Assembly: GCA_037178675.1 (NCBI GenBank)
Contig: JAYMGJ010000216.1
Location: 283,803 to 347,802, forward strand
From: Scleroderma bovista
Lineage: Eukaryota > Basidiomycota > Agaricomycetes > Boletales > Sclerodermataceae
DNA: 64,000 bases
Direction: 5' to 3'
The notes under the pieces are model-generated. The model ran no database searches and was not told the DNA's origin. It worked only from the letters and a program-made list of their open reading frames with translations. Shown in pieces: positions 22,554 to 33,848 of this stretch. The position numbers and the translations under genes were made by a program. How positions within the stretch are numbered: the first letter of the stretch is position 1; the number at the start of each line of letters is the position of its first letter.

Positions 22554-25500
22554 ATGGATCCTGCCAAAGTCAAAGAGCACTTTGACCGCATTGGCTGTTT
22601 CCGGGTTCTCATCATGGGTAGATCAAATGCAGGGAAAACAACCATCCTTCAGAGGGTTTGCAACACCACGGAGCTTCCTGAGGTCTTCAATGCTAGGGAA
22701 GAAAAGGTACTATCCCATACGATTATAAGGCTACTCATCGAATTACTCATCGATCGCAACGACCAGATTGATGCCGTGGTTGTCCAGGGATCCATTGAAG
22801 TGAGCCAGAAATGCCACCACATGACATTAACTGTACTGATCATTCTCAGGGGGGATGCCACAACATTGAGGATGAACTGGTCTTTCAGAGCAACCGAGGC
22901 TTCGTATTTCACGATTCGAGGGGATTCCAAGCTGGCTCCGAGAGTGAAATGGAAACAGTAAGAAACTTTGTGGCTGATCGAGCAGCAACAATACAGTTGA
23001 AAAAAAGGATCCATGCTGTCTGGTGAGATTATTCAATCAATCTATGAGTGTTTTCTGATGACTGATCATGACACTCATTCCAGGTTTTGCATCCCAATGA
23101 CTGACTATGAAAGGGCCATTATGGCTGCAGAAGAGAAGTTCTTTAATGAATGTAATACAGGCACTGGTAAGTTTTGACATTGCAATCTGTTTCAATACAA
23201 AGCCTTAGACAAGATGTAGTGCCTGTGATTGTGGTATTGACAAAGACAGATTCTTTGGTGTCCCCTGCAATTGGGAGACTAATTGATGAAGGTTTGACAA
23301 TGAAAGAAGCAAAGTTGAAGGCTGGGGACCTGGCAAAAGAGATGCTAAACTATCATCAGGAAAGAATTATGAAAGAGTTGAACAAGTTCAACTACCCTCC
23401 AAAAGGCTGCCTGTCACTGGCCAGTGAGCATGTCTTGTGTATCATTGACTATCAGGCAACTTTGTTTCATTGCAGATATGAACCAGGATGGTGCAGATTG
23501 CAATTCACTCCTAAGGTGTACAACAAGTGCCTTGAATGGTCGAGAACTGCAGAAGCTTCTTATATCAACCCAACAGACCAACCTTATACTCAATATTGAA
23601 TGTGTTGTTGAAAAGTAAGATGGTTGCTATGCAACACTATCTTCAATGATGTGTATGTCTTATAGGGAATTGATGCGATTATTACACAAGGAAATAAATT
23701 ATGACAAAAAAGGACTAGAGAATGAGATATTTTGGTGGATGCCATGCTTGCAGGTCAGATTCAATACTCTCTTTCATTTGTAGATAGTAACTGACAATTC
23801 CCACTAACTGGATTCATTTTATATTCACTCAACAGCATGTGAGTGATTTTATGCTATGGCTTTCTCTCAAGTTGATCCCTTTTATGATTTGACAGCAAGT
23901 GAGTGGCTCTATGTTTATAATAATTTCTTCTAACTTTCTACTCTGTTCCTATTGGCATGACAGGGAGTAAGTGATAGTACTCAATGCCACTAGGTCACTT
24001 ATTATTATCCTTATTTTTGGCATGATAGTATGTGAGTGATTTTATACATATCATGCACAAGTTATGTTCCCTCTCACTGTCTTTATTTCCACACTGGTCC
24101 TGTTCACTCAACAGAATGTGAGTGATTCCATGCTGGGTGCACCCAGACCTCTCATTCACTCTTCTTGACTTTTTAGTGTGTAAGTGGTTTATGCAGGTTT
24201 GACTAAATCTCATCCTACCATCCTCATGATTGTTCTTGGTTTAAAAGCATGTGAGTGGTTTTATGCAGGCACAGATATGTTACTCACTCTCTCCACTCCT
24301 GCCTGGTCTCCCTTGCCTTCACAGCGTGTGAGTAGTTTCTTGAGAAGTGGAGCTGGGGCTTGTCTGACTACAACTCTACTTCATGACAGCCTGTGAGCTG
24401 TTCCATACCTGATTATATTAATTATTATTCTTATTTCATCAAATTATTAGGGAGTAGGTGCTTTTATGTCCACTAGTTTCTACCTTTTCTCAGTATTTCC
24501 ACCCCAACTCTTGCCCTGCAATAGTCTGTGAGTGATTTAAATTTTGGGCACAGATGAGGCTATTTCATTTACTTATAAATGGGTTTGACAGTATGTGGGT
24601 AATCTCATACCAGATGTCAGCATCATCTCATTATTTCAATCCCTTCTCTGGTCATGACATCCTGACAGTCTGTAAGTGATTTCACTCCATTTGTAGCTAA
24701 ATTTCATGGACTTCATAGTTTGTGAGTGATTGATGCTAGATGTACCTGCATCTCTTTCCACTATCTCCACACTGATTTCCATTCTATGTGTTTGACAGTA
24801 TGTGAGTGATTTTATACCCAATACAAAAGGGTTTCCCTTTGCATTAGTATATCTACTCTGATCCTGTTGCTTTGATACTAGTGGGTAAGTTTTATATCAA
24901 ATGTATCTGGGCACTCATTGGACTTGTTACCTTGATAGTGGGTGAGTGATTGCATGTGAGATGAGCCTGAATGTCTGCTTAGTGGATCTACCCCCATTCT
25001 GACCAATTTACTCAACAGAAAGTGAGTAGCCTTCCACTGGGAACCCTTCTGATGACACTCAATTCACTTTGGAATGATAGCATGTGGGTGATTTCACACA
25101 GTGCACTTGAATATTCTGACTATCTTCTCTGTCAATACATGTTCATTTGATAGTATGTAAGTGACATCCAACTAGAATTAGCTTTGTACCACCATATTGA
25201 CTTCATTTTTATTTGACCCAATAGTCTGTGAGTGATTCACACCAACTGCAGTGAAATGCTTTTATTCTCACTTTGTCCTGTTGGCTTAATAGCATGTAAG
25301 TTTTTGATGCCAGGTTCTCTAAATATTTATTGACATTCCTTCCAATCTGATCTCATTTACCTTATAGGGGGTTAGTGACTTCATATCTCCATGAACCATG
25401 TTTTTTACTGCCACAATCCATCACTTTCATAGCAAGTATGTTGATTATAGCTATACAGTTTGTATTAGTTCACAACTCACATAATATTTTAGGATGTCAG

Positions 25501-26179
25501 TGATACTCTTGTGACACCTGAACTATCAGTGCATCACTTATCTGTGTCTCAAAAATCCAAACTTTTAGAAAGTTGGTCATTAAGCTCATTGAAATGCCCA
25601 CGAATTTCATATCATTACTCTTATAGAACCTGGTATGGGACAGATGCCTACATTAAGAAATACATAATGCATCTGGAATTTATTCCTTCTTAGATGGTGA
25701 GGATATGATATTTGTATTCAACTAATGATTCTCATGAAACAACAGAAACCATTTATCATTGTTGATGATGTTCATTTGCCATGGATGTCTGATAGTTCCA
25801 TGGTTTCTCCTATTCATAAATTGATAGCCCATGGCATTGGTAAGGTGATATGTCCCTCCTCTTAGTATTTCCCTAAAAATTATACAGGCTGTATTCTTAT
25901 CCTGGAATATTCCTATTTCTATTTACAGTCAGGTGAACAAGATTCAATCCATGTCTTTGCATCTGCTGTCAAGCAGTATCAAAGTTCTGGCACCCAAGCT
26001 GCCATTTGCAAGGCTTTGAAGAAGGCTATTCAAGTCCATGGGGATAACAAAGATAAACTGCAGCAGGCTATAATTAATATCATCTTGGATTCACGCATGT
26101 GTGAGTAGATAACCTAAATACTATCATTGGCTTACTGGTACTTTCAGCAAAGAAACTCCTCAGACCAATGAGCAAGTAG
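22554..26179 (+). CDS. P-loop GTPase paralogue B with 28-microexon array
   Basis: Paralogue of the gene at 5596-9245, on the opposite strand. Motifs: G1 GRSNAGKT, G3 DSRGFQ, G4 VVLTKTD. Exons: 22554-22706, 22767-22799, 22850-23022, 23084-23166, 23220-23423, 23476-23614, 23666-23753, then 28 microexons (see 23754-25745), then 25746-25839, 25888-26100, 26148-26179. Total 433 codons, no internal stop. The intron before each exon pairs with that in paralogue A, and exon lengths are identical (153, 33, 173, 83, 204, 139, 88, 87 in the array, 94, 213) up to the last. The final splice (26101-26147) bypasses a nearby TAG and gives SKKLLRPMSK, matching A. Function beyond GTP binding is unknown. An additional N-terminal exon upstream of 22554 is likely. 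Confidence 0.85.
23754..25745 (+). other. Array B: 28 consecutive microexons (27 x 3 nt, 1 x 6 nt) separated by 47-83 nt introns
   Basis: Repeated AG-NNN-GT(G/A)AGT pattern between the exon ending CAG (23753) and the exon starting AAA (25746). Microexon start positions: 23836, 23896, 23964, 24029, 24115, 24177, 24248, 24325, 24390, 24451, 24525, 24592, 24669, 24719, 24799, 24882, 24939, 25019, 25081, 25154, 25225, 25293, 25368, 25433, 25493, 25569, 25627 (6 nt), 25694. Exons 1-14 encode HQGYNCHRPGSYSF; exons 15-28 encode YWWKHYSHGQDKNLM. Compared with array A, 80 of 87 exon bases and 24 of 29 residues agree at aligned positions, and two of the seven base changes are synonymous. Donors are mostly GTGAGT/GTAAGT with a few GTCAGT, GTTAGT, GTATGT, GTTGGT. 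Every unit ends in AG. All introns are phase 0. Confidence 0.9.
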
Positions 26180-26699
26180 TGTCATTTACTACATACGTAT
26201 GCATTAATACTGCATCACATAGTACTGCACAATATTCAATCATCTGAAGTGTATTACCTTGTCACTCATCATTCCCAGTGAAAACTGGCTATTACCTGGT
26301 ATGATGTGGTGTGACAAGATGTGACTTATATGGACTTGATGAAAAAAGTCGGATGTGGTCACATTGGATCACACTGGGTTGTACCATGAGACTGACATAG
26401 TATGCTGGGGCATGACCCTGTATTACAATATATCATTTTTTTTTGTATAATCATACCTGCACATATCTGGTCATATCCTGGTGTGCTGCTGTGCATCTTG
26501 TGTAATATGCTCACATATGATATGATATTATGAGGTCACACCCACTCATATTTGGTAATATTCAGTCACTGCTTGCACTGTGCAGATATGCTCATAAATG
26601 ACAGTATATTACATTCTAATATATAGGCATATCTAGCTGGATGGAGGGTATGCATACATGGATGTATATGGGTAATAAAAATGCTTCAGAGAAGCAACA
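26180..26699. other. AT-rich intergenic DNA after GTPase B
   Basis: Contains loosely repeated words such as TGGTCACA and TGTGATG. I see no coding region or RNA gene. Confidence 0.5.
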
Positions 26700-27020
26700 C
26701 AAGCTGTGGTGGTGGCCATGGAACTCATTGTTGTTGTTGTTGTAGTGCATGCATGCATGCTGTGGTGGTGGTCATGGCACTCATTGTCATTGTCACACAT
26801 GTGTGCATGCTGTGGTGGTGACCATGGGACTTGTCATTGTTGTCATTGTTGCACATGCATGCTGTGGTGGTGGGCTATGGCACTCATCATCATCATCATG
26901 TGTGCATGCATGCATGCTGTAGTGGTGTCCAAGGCACTCATTGTCATCATTGTGTGTGTATGCCTGCATACACTGTGTGGTGGTGGTCACACCACAAGTT
27001 GTTGATGTTGGTGTCATGCA
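26700..27020. repeat. Irregular minisatellite, GTGGTGGTCATGGCACTCATTGTC-like units
   Basis: Four to five imperfect units of roughly 60-65 bp. Each combines GTGGTGGT, CATGGCACTCATTGTCAT and GTGCATGCATGC blocks. The open frames across it on both strands are His/Trp/Val low-complexity and are not credible genes. Confidence 0.7.
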
Positions 27021-27309
27021 TGCCATGGGTCATCTCACAATGGCATTGTGTCATTGTCATTGTCACTATCATAATTGTGGTGGTAGCCAGTAGTGGGGTA
27101 GTGGTCAACTAGCCACAGACCTGTAGGGTGAGTCTGGTTGGCAGTACATGTCGATGTCTCGCACCTGTGTCATCATTGTTGTGCATGTCATTAATGGCAG
27201 TGTGGTGGCATGGCAAGGGACTTACAGGAACTGTTTGTGTAACTTTGTTGCAATGAAATGTGCTAACTACCATCATAACTTGGTGTGCTGTTCACAGTGA
27301 CATTAACAT

Positions 27310-27560
27310 TGCAACATTTGTTGCCACAGAATGATGTATTGTTGCAAATGTGTTGCACTGTTTTGTCCCACTGCAATGTCCCATCCCATTGCAATGTTCC
27401 ATCCTGTTGCAATTAATGATTGTCCTGTTGCAATGATTGTCCCTGTTGCAATGTCCTGTCCCACTGCAATGATCACCCCATTGCAATGATCATCCTGCTG
27501 TAATTGTTGTGTCCTGCCCCATTGCAATGTCCTGTCCTGCTGCAATGATCATCCTGCTGC
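27310..27560. repeat. Tandem array of TTGCAATG(A/T)-based short units
   Basis: Ten or more imperfect repeats of a core such as CCTGTTGCAATG or CCCATTGCAATG, about 17-25 bp each. Low-complexity Asn/Thr/Gly/His frames on the minus strand are a by-product. Confidence 0.75.
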
Positions 27561-27936
27561 AAAATGTGGAGATATGCAAAAACATGACATATCACACAAC
27601 ACATAACATCTACTGACCTAGAAATGCTACTAACAGCCTACTAATATCACATAATGCTTATACTCAGCTGTTCCTGACATGCTTAGAGGCACAAATCATT
27701 TGAACCAAGAACATGTTGTTACTGTCCATATACACTGCAGCTTTGCACCTGCAGTACTGATATGATGTAGCATATTTCCACATTTTTCAAACCTTGAATG
27801 ATTGTGCCTCTAAGCATGTCAGGAACAGCTGAGTATAAGCATTATGTGATATTAGTAGGCTGTTGGTAGCATTTCTAGGTCAGTAGATGTTATGTGTTGT
27901 GTGATATGTCATGTTTTTGCATATCTCCGCATTTTG
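27560..27936. repeat. Foldback element: about 146-bp inverted arms, 85-bp spacer
   Basis: The left arm (27560-27705) and right arm (27790-27936) are near-perfect reverse complements. For example, ACATGACATATCACACAACA at 27582 reappears inverted at about 27896-27915. A transcript could form a long hairpin. It could be a MITE or an inverted duplication; I found no clear target-site duplication. Confidence 0.8.
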
Positions 27937-28655
27937 TGGGGTATTTTCCCACGCCTTCTGTATGTTATTGTGTCCTTCCCTCCCCCACATCAAGCGGTAT
28001 TGACTTGAGTAAATTGTAGCCGCTACTGTATGGTATCCCCCAGCTTTTGAGATAGTCATATTGTGCATACCTGATCTGGAGGACCATACAGCACCTATTG
28101 TTATGAAAGTGCTGTTTTCTATGCTGCTCCTCTTGGAGCAGTCAGCTGCTCACTACATTGTATTGGGACTTGGGTATAGCATAGTAATACAACTGGAGAC
28201 CATCCAGTAGGCACCATCCCTCCTAGTAATTGCCTGCCATGGTGATATGTCTGCAAAGGAAAAACATAAAACATCGCACCAGGAGATGGATCCCATGCTG
28301 TGGACTGTAAATATGTTGTATGTACATATATCCCCTGTATGGGGATGTATTTTTTAAGTTGATATGTTGAATGTATCAGAAATGCGAACATTTTTGGTGT
28401 TTTTAAGCCTGCACTACTCTCTGGGGATACAGAGCCCCTTGCACACTTAGATGAGGGTCCAATGATGATCCTATAGGGTAATAAGGGATGCATAATCATT
28501 TTTACAGTACATTTGAACCAGGGATGAAGCACAGAAGGGGAAGAAAAGTACCAGAACAAAGGTGGGAATATTTGAAGTCAACTATTGACCAAATATGGTT
28601 ATGTTTTGGGAGTAGTGGCGCTTGGAGAGCTTATGTAATCAGTGTTGACACTACT
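27937..28655. other. Gene-poor spacer between foldback element and tandem array
   Basis: A minus-strand open frame at 28119-28559 has no recognisable domain and normal amino-acid mix; I do not call it a gene. No RNA gene seen. Confidence 0.4.
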
Positions 28656-28873
28656 GAATTTAGTTAATGAAAACTACACAATGTTGGTAATCAACTCCAA
28701 TACACAAACACTACACTACATTTCCTAATCAATGGTCCGCATTTTTGGTAATCAACACTACACAATAATGGCTAATCAGAAGTCCACACTTTTGGTAATC
28801 AACACTACACAACATTGGGTAATCAACACTACAAATTTTGGGTAGTGCATGACAACAATACTACACAATAATG

Positions 28874-29595
28874 CACTGCAAGCATTTCTCAATGTTTCAT
28901 GACAAAACATTGTAAAAAAATAGAAGAAAGAGATACTCTTTTATTTATAATGTTTTTTAGCAAGAAAAACAAATATCATACAGCATTATTCTTGTCATTT
29001 TTGTGTGAAGATATGATTTGAGATCATTTCTTATGTTGAGACTATAAAAAATTTAACCTTTTTCTTCTGCCTGTCCCTTGGACAACAAATAAAGAAAAAA
29101 CAATGTAACTTTTCTCACAGAAAACATTTTCAATTTTCTGCAGTGAAAAATTGAATCAAAAGATACTCTATTCCACAAGAATAAATGTTTAGGAAATATG
29201 CTATATATTTTTGGTCATAACACTCTAGCCAGCCAATCAGCATCCAGGAACAATCATGTTTCTTGAAGACAAAATTATTGTTTTCTCTCAACATGTTTTT
29301 AACAATAATATGATGTCTTATTTCTAATAAAACATACTGAAATACTTGCTATGAGAAAAGTTACATTGTCTTTTCATTATTTGTTTTGCAAGGAACAGGC
29401 AGAAGAAAAAGGTTAAATCTTTTATGGTCCTAACATAAGAAATGATCTCAAATCATGTCTTGGCAAAAGAAAGACAAAAAAGATTTCATATGATATTTGT
29501 CTTTTTTGTTTAACAAAATTGTAAATAAGAGAGTATCTCTTTCTTCTATTTTTTTACAATGTTTTGTCATGAAACATTGAGAAATGCTTGCAGTG
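28874..29595. mobile_element. Non-autonomous CACTA-like MITE with long terminal inverted repeats
   Basis: A 722-bp element begins CACTGCAAGCATTTCTCAAT and ends with the reverse complement. Inverted arms run about 250 bp (28874-29125 against 29345-29595). It is flanked by ATG on both sides (28871-28873 and 29596-29598), a 3-bp target-site duplication. Removing element and one ATG restores a continuous array unit. CACTG termini and a 3-bp duplication are typical of the CACTA/CMC superfamily. No transposase inside. Confidence 0.8.
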
Positions 29596-30403
29596 ATGGC
29601 TAATCAACAGTCCGCATTTTTGGTAATGAACACTATCACATCAAGACTACACAACATTAGGTAATCAGTACTACACATTTTTGGTAGTACACTACAACAA
29701 CACCACACAATATTGGTTGATCAATAGTCCACATTTTTGGTAATCAGCACTACCACCTCAAGAGTACCCAACATTAGGTAATCAATACTACACATTTTTG
29801 GTAGTACACTACAACAACAACACTACGCAATATTGGCTAATCAATAGTCTGCATTTTTGATAATCAGCACTACTACACCAACAGTACACAACATTAGGTA
29901 ATCCAAACTACACATTTTTGGTAATCAACACTACACAATATTGGCTAATCAATAGTCCACATTTTTGATAATCAACACTACCACACCAACATTACACAAC
30001 ATTAGGTCATCCAAACTACACATTTTTGGTAGTACACTACAATAACTAATCAATACTAGTCCGCATTTTTGATAATCAACACTACTACACCAACAGTACA
30101 CAACATTAGATGATCAATACTACACATTTTTGGTAGTACACTACTATCATTGCATGCCTAATGCATAATTTTGACTATTCATTGAATAACTCCACAACAC
30201 AACAACTTTAAGACCCTGGCTTTCAGCCAGAGGTGCCCAAAGGTCCTATCTACAACTCTGTACAACTCTGGTGCATGAATTTGCAGTGTCATTCAGCAGC
30301 AGCGTGTGAACAAAAAAAGTGCAAAATCAACATGTAATGCACAATTTTGTCACAGCATGTCACACAAGGCATGACAGGCAAGATTAAAGGATAGATGGGC
30401 AGA

Positions 30404-31032
30404 TGTCAAGACCAGTTCTTCACCGATCTGATCTCTACGAGGGGTCCAGGGGTCAGAGGTTGGTCTAGTGGTAAGACTGAGGTGCTACATAGTGTAGTCA
30501 CGTTTCCCGAGTAGTAGGAAGGCCGACTGAGGGTGGTCTGATGGAGTGTCCGAGGGTAAACAGTCAACGACTGAGTACTTGTACAAGGGCAGAGACGGAG
30601 AGCACGAAGAGAGAACAGATAGGAAGTATCTTATTTGATATTCAAACTGAAACTACAACAGACTGAGTGTCTAAGTATTTATACTGAGTAGAACAGAAGA
30701 GGCAGTGTATGGGAAGTTGGGATTCCCAATGAACGACGAGCGCAGTCACGCTGTGCACTGAGTAAGTACAGTGAGTGCAATAACTGGATTACCGATAGGC
30801 ATTGTATTAGTAATGGAATGGGACAGGAACATATAGTAACCGGAAACGAGAAAGGAAACATATTAGGTAATCGTACAGGGAGACAGAATGGACAATGCGC
30901 TCACCAATTGGTGGCAATACAGGACAGATAGAGAGAAATGGAAAAGGGAGTACATACAATAAAACGGATGGCGAATGCGTGGACACGATCAGACAATTGG
31001 GTACAGGGTGATCGGATGTCACGGTCGTGACA
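30404..31032. mobile_element. Solo LTR (TGTCAAGACC...TGACA) with 5-bp TSD GCAGA
   Basis: A 629-bp element starts TGTCAAGACCAG and ends GTCGTGACA. GCAGA occurs at 30399-30403 and 31033-31037. The start resembles the LTRs at 32203-33848 and 39312-40553, so it is probably a related family. Confidence 0.78.
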
Positions 31033-32202
31033 GCAGAGACTAAACTGACATCTAGAGAGTGACTTCCTCTTTTAGTATTGTTGTCACTCCCTCCCAAAGA
31101 TTCTTGAATAACAAGTAAATTTCCGGCCTTTGTATAATAAGTAAAATGTGCAAATCATGGAGGATAGTGTGTTGTAGGTCACCTGAAATTTCTATGGAGA
31201 ATGGGTGGAAGGATCTCTTTAGATCTATGTATCTAGGTCATTTTTGGGTGATAGTTGGACAACTTTTGGTGGCAGGAATGCTACACAATACTGTTCCTTT
31301 TCAAACAAGTATCCAGTCAATGAAATTATGATGTATGTAGTCTAGTTTACTTATTCTGGTGTCAAGAAAATGGGGAGGTGGAGTGCTACCTATCATTATG
31401 CATGGGATGTCCATTATGCACAAGTGGTCACATGATAGTACAACAACTAATCAATAGTCCACATTTTTGATAATCAGTACTATCACACCAACAGTACACA
31501 ACATTAGGTAATCCAAACTACACAATATTGGCTAATCAATGGTCTGCATTTTTAATAATCAACACTACCACACCAACAGTACACAACATTAGGTAATCCA
31601 AGCTACACATGTTTGGTAATCAACACTACACAACATTGGTTGATCAATAGTTCGCATTTTTGGTAATCAACACTACCACATCAATAGTACACAACATTAG
31701 GTAATCAATACTACACATTTCTGGTAGTACACTACAACAACAACACTACATAACATTGGCTAATCAATAGTCCGCATTTTTGGTAATCAGCACTACCACA
31801 CCAACAGTACACAACATTAGGTAATCCAAGCTACACATTTTTGGTAATCAACACTACAACAACAACATTGGCTAATCAATAGTTCGCATTTTTGGTAATC
31901 AGCACTATCACACCAACAGTGCACAACATTAGGTAATCCAAGCTACACATTTTTGGTAATCAACACTACAACAACAACACTACACAACATTGGTTAATCA
32001 ATAGTTTGCATTTTTGATAATCAACACTACCACACCAACAGTACACAATATCAGGTAATCAATACTATACATTTCTGGTAGTACACTACAACAACAACAC
32101 TACACAACATTGGCTAATCAATAGTCCGCATTTTTGGTAATCAGCACTACCACACCAATAGTACACAACATTAGATAATCCAAGCTACACATCTTTGGTA
32201 AT

Positions 32203-33848
32203 TGTCATATCCATACTTTTCCCAGTTGCAACTCTGGTCTAACCCTGGCCCACCTGACCTCTCCTTAGGCATAGATGCAACTCCGGATCTAGTCCGGCCA
32301 TCTCCAGCCCCATAGCTGCACTCCAGCTCAACTCTGGTCACTATGTCCATCTCCACCTCAGGACTAACCCCTGTCTTCCTCTAGACAGATCCACGGTCTA
32401 ACTCCTCCATGTCAGACCTGTACCTACCATTAGTTGCTACTCCGGTTTCAGTCCAGCCACTCCCTTTGTCTGGTCTGTGATCTAGCCCAACTCCGGCTGG
32501 TACATCCAACTCCGGCTCAGGTCTGCTCCTGTTCTGCTCCACTCCCTCTGTCAGGTCCACCAATGGCCTTGGACATGTCCAACTCTGGACCTTCCTCTGG
32601 CTACTCTGCCCTTCCTCCAGCTGTACACTCCCTCCGCTTGTACACTCCCTCCGCTCTTGCACTTCCTCTGCTCATGCACTCCCTCCGCTCGTGCACTTCC
32701 TCCGGTCCCACTTCCTCCAGTCCTGGACATTGCTCCAGACTTAACATTAGTTAAGTCCACCTCTGACCCTTACCTGTCCTCTTCCGACCTAGTTCCCTTT
32801 ATTTCACTGTCCCTGCTTTTTCTCTGTTGTCCCTGTATCTCTAGTTCCCTGTGTCTGCTCCTGCTCCAGATTATTTTCCTGCCCCTGGTTTATTTTCCTG
32901 TCCACTTCTGCTCTGTCCCTTGTCTCGACATTAGGGTGTTTACTTGTCACCGTATATACTCATCCTAGTTCTCATTACTATATAAACTACTATACTCCAG
33001 CCTAGTAGTTTCCTTAGATCAAATCTCGACTAAGATACTCCCCACTCTGTACTACCCACTATGCTCTCCTAATCCATCTGTTCACCTGAACTCTGGCCAA
33101 CTCCGGCCTCCGGCCTCCGTCCTATCTCGTCCCCTTGGTCCTATGTCTGATCCTAGCAAGTCTCCTACTTGCATGAGGGCAAAAGCCACCTCTGTCCCAG
33201 ACTCGATGCTAGACCTCTCAGGACTTATCCCACCTCTGGGATGTCCTTCGCTCCGGACAAGCTGCACTCAACTCTGGACCACTTTCCTGTGGTCTGGACT
33301 TACTTTGCAAAAACCCAGACTTACTCCCTGTGCTTCTCTAGTGCCTGGACTTCGTTCATTTAACCCAGACTTGACCCTCCGCACTAACTAGCACCTACTA
33401 GTGTCTGGACTTACCTCCTCATTAGTTCCCTGCACCTCTGGACTGTAACGGACCATGACTTTTTATCTTATCTAATCTGTGATTAGATAACATCCTAACC
33501 TGGTTACAACCTGTAAGCAGCCTGTATACAACCTGGAACGCTATAGGTAGCCTAGTCCCTTGCCTCATGTATGTCTTCTGGTAGCCATACCTACACCCTT
33601 GATGTCATACCACTACCTACATACATGCTGTAGTCTCATGTATACCTCATGCCTGGTGCATGCTCTGTAGTATATGTACTGGTGAATCCAGCACCCTGGA
33701 GCTCTCCATTTGAGCTCTCTTTGGGTTTATGCTCTAAGACTCGACTTCTATCCCTCCTCAGAGCTTGTGTGATAGTTCCTTGGGCTTGTCCCTTAGGGTT
33801 GTCTCATGGACCTCCTAGTAAGATCATTGAGGAGAACCAGTCTTGACA
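32203..33848 (-). mobile_element. Solo LTR (family as 39312-40553), inverted, carrying a nested solo LTR
   Basis: Reverse orientation of the element at 39312-40553: ends are TGTCATATCC and GTCTTGACA. GTAAT is duplicated at 32198-32202 and 33849-33853. The nested element at 33444-33806 accounts for the extra length. It sits in the satellite array. Confidence 0.82.
33444..33806 (+). mobile_element. Solo LTR, second family (TGTAACGG...GTCTCA), TSD TGGAC
   Basis: A 363-bp element nested in the LTR at 32203-33848. TGGAC flanks it on both sides (33439-33443, 33807-33811). It is related to the solo LTR at 59612-59992: they share ATCTTATCTAATCTGTGATT and CTCTCCATTTGAGCTCTCTT. The structure fits a copia-like LTR but no internal region is available to confirm that. 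Confidence 0.82.

Noticed and set aside
23754..25745. Reading the array as a single 2-kb intron with a decorative internal minisatellite
   Set aside because: It would be in frame too, so frame alone cannot exclude it. But the 3-nt positions are conserved between paralogues (80 of 87 bases) while intron bodies diverge, and neighbouring introns are about 50 nt.
26100..26108. GTPase B ending at the TAG right after RMCE (and the similar TAA in gene A)
   Set aside because: A GTGAGT donor overlaps this point in both genes and a downstream acceptor gives the conserved ending SKKLL..SK in both, so the spliced end is preferred.
26706..27112. Overlapping His/Val/Trp-rich open frames on both strands
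   Set aside because: They follow the minisatellite period and have no start context, splice structure or domain.
30465..30530. tRNA-like box A (TGGTCTAGTGGTAAGA) in the solo LTR
   Set aside because: No convincing box B or cloverleaf follows; most likely LTR sequence or an old tRNA-derived remnant.
32381..33391. Ser/Pro/Leu-rich frames in the solo LTR at 32203-33848 and its inverted copy
   Set aside because: They lie wholly inside an LTR defined by ends and target duplications, and arise from CTCCGG/ACTCCGG-rich repeats.
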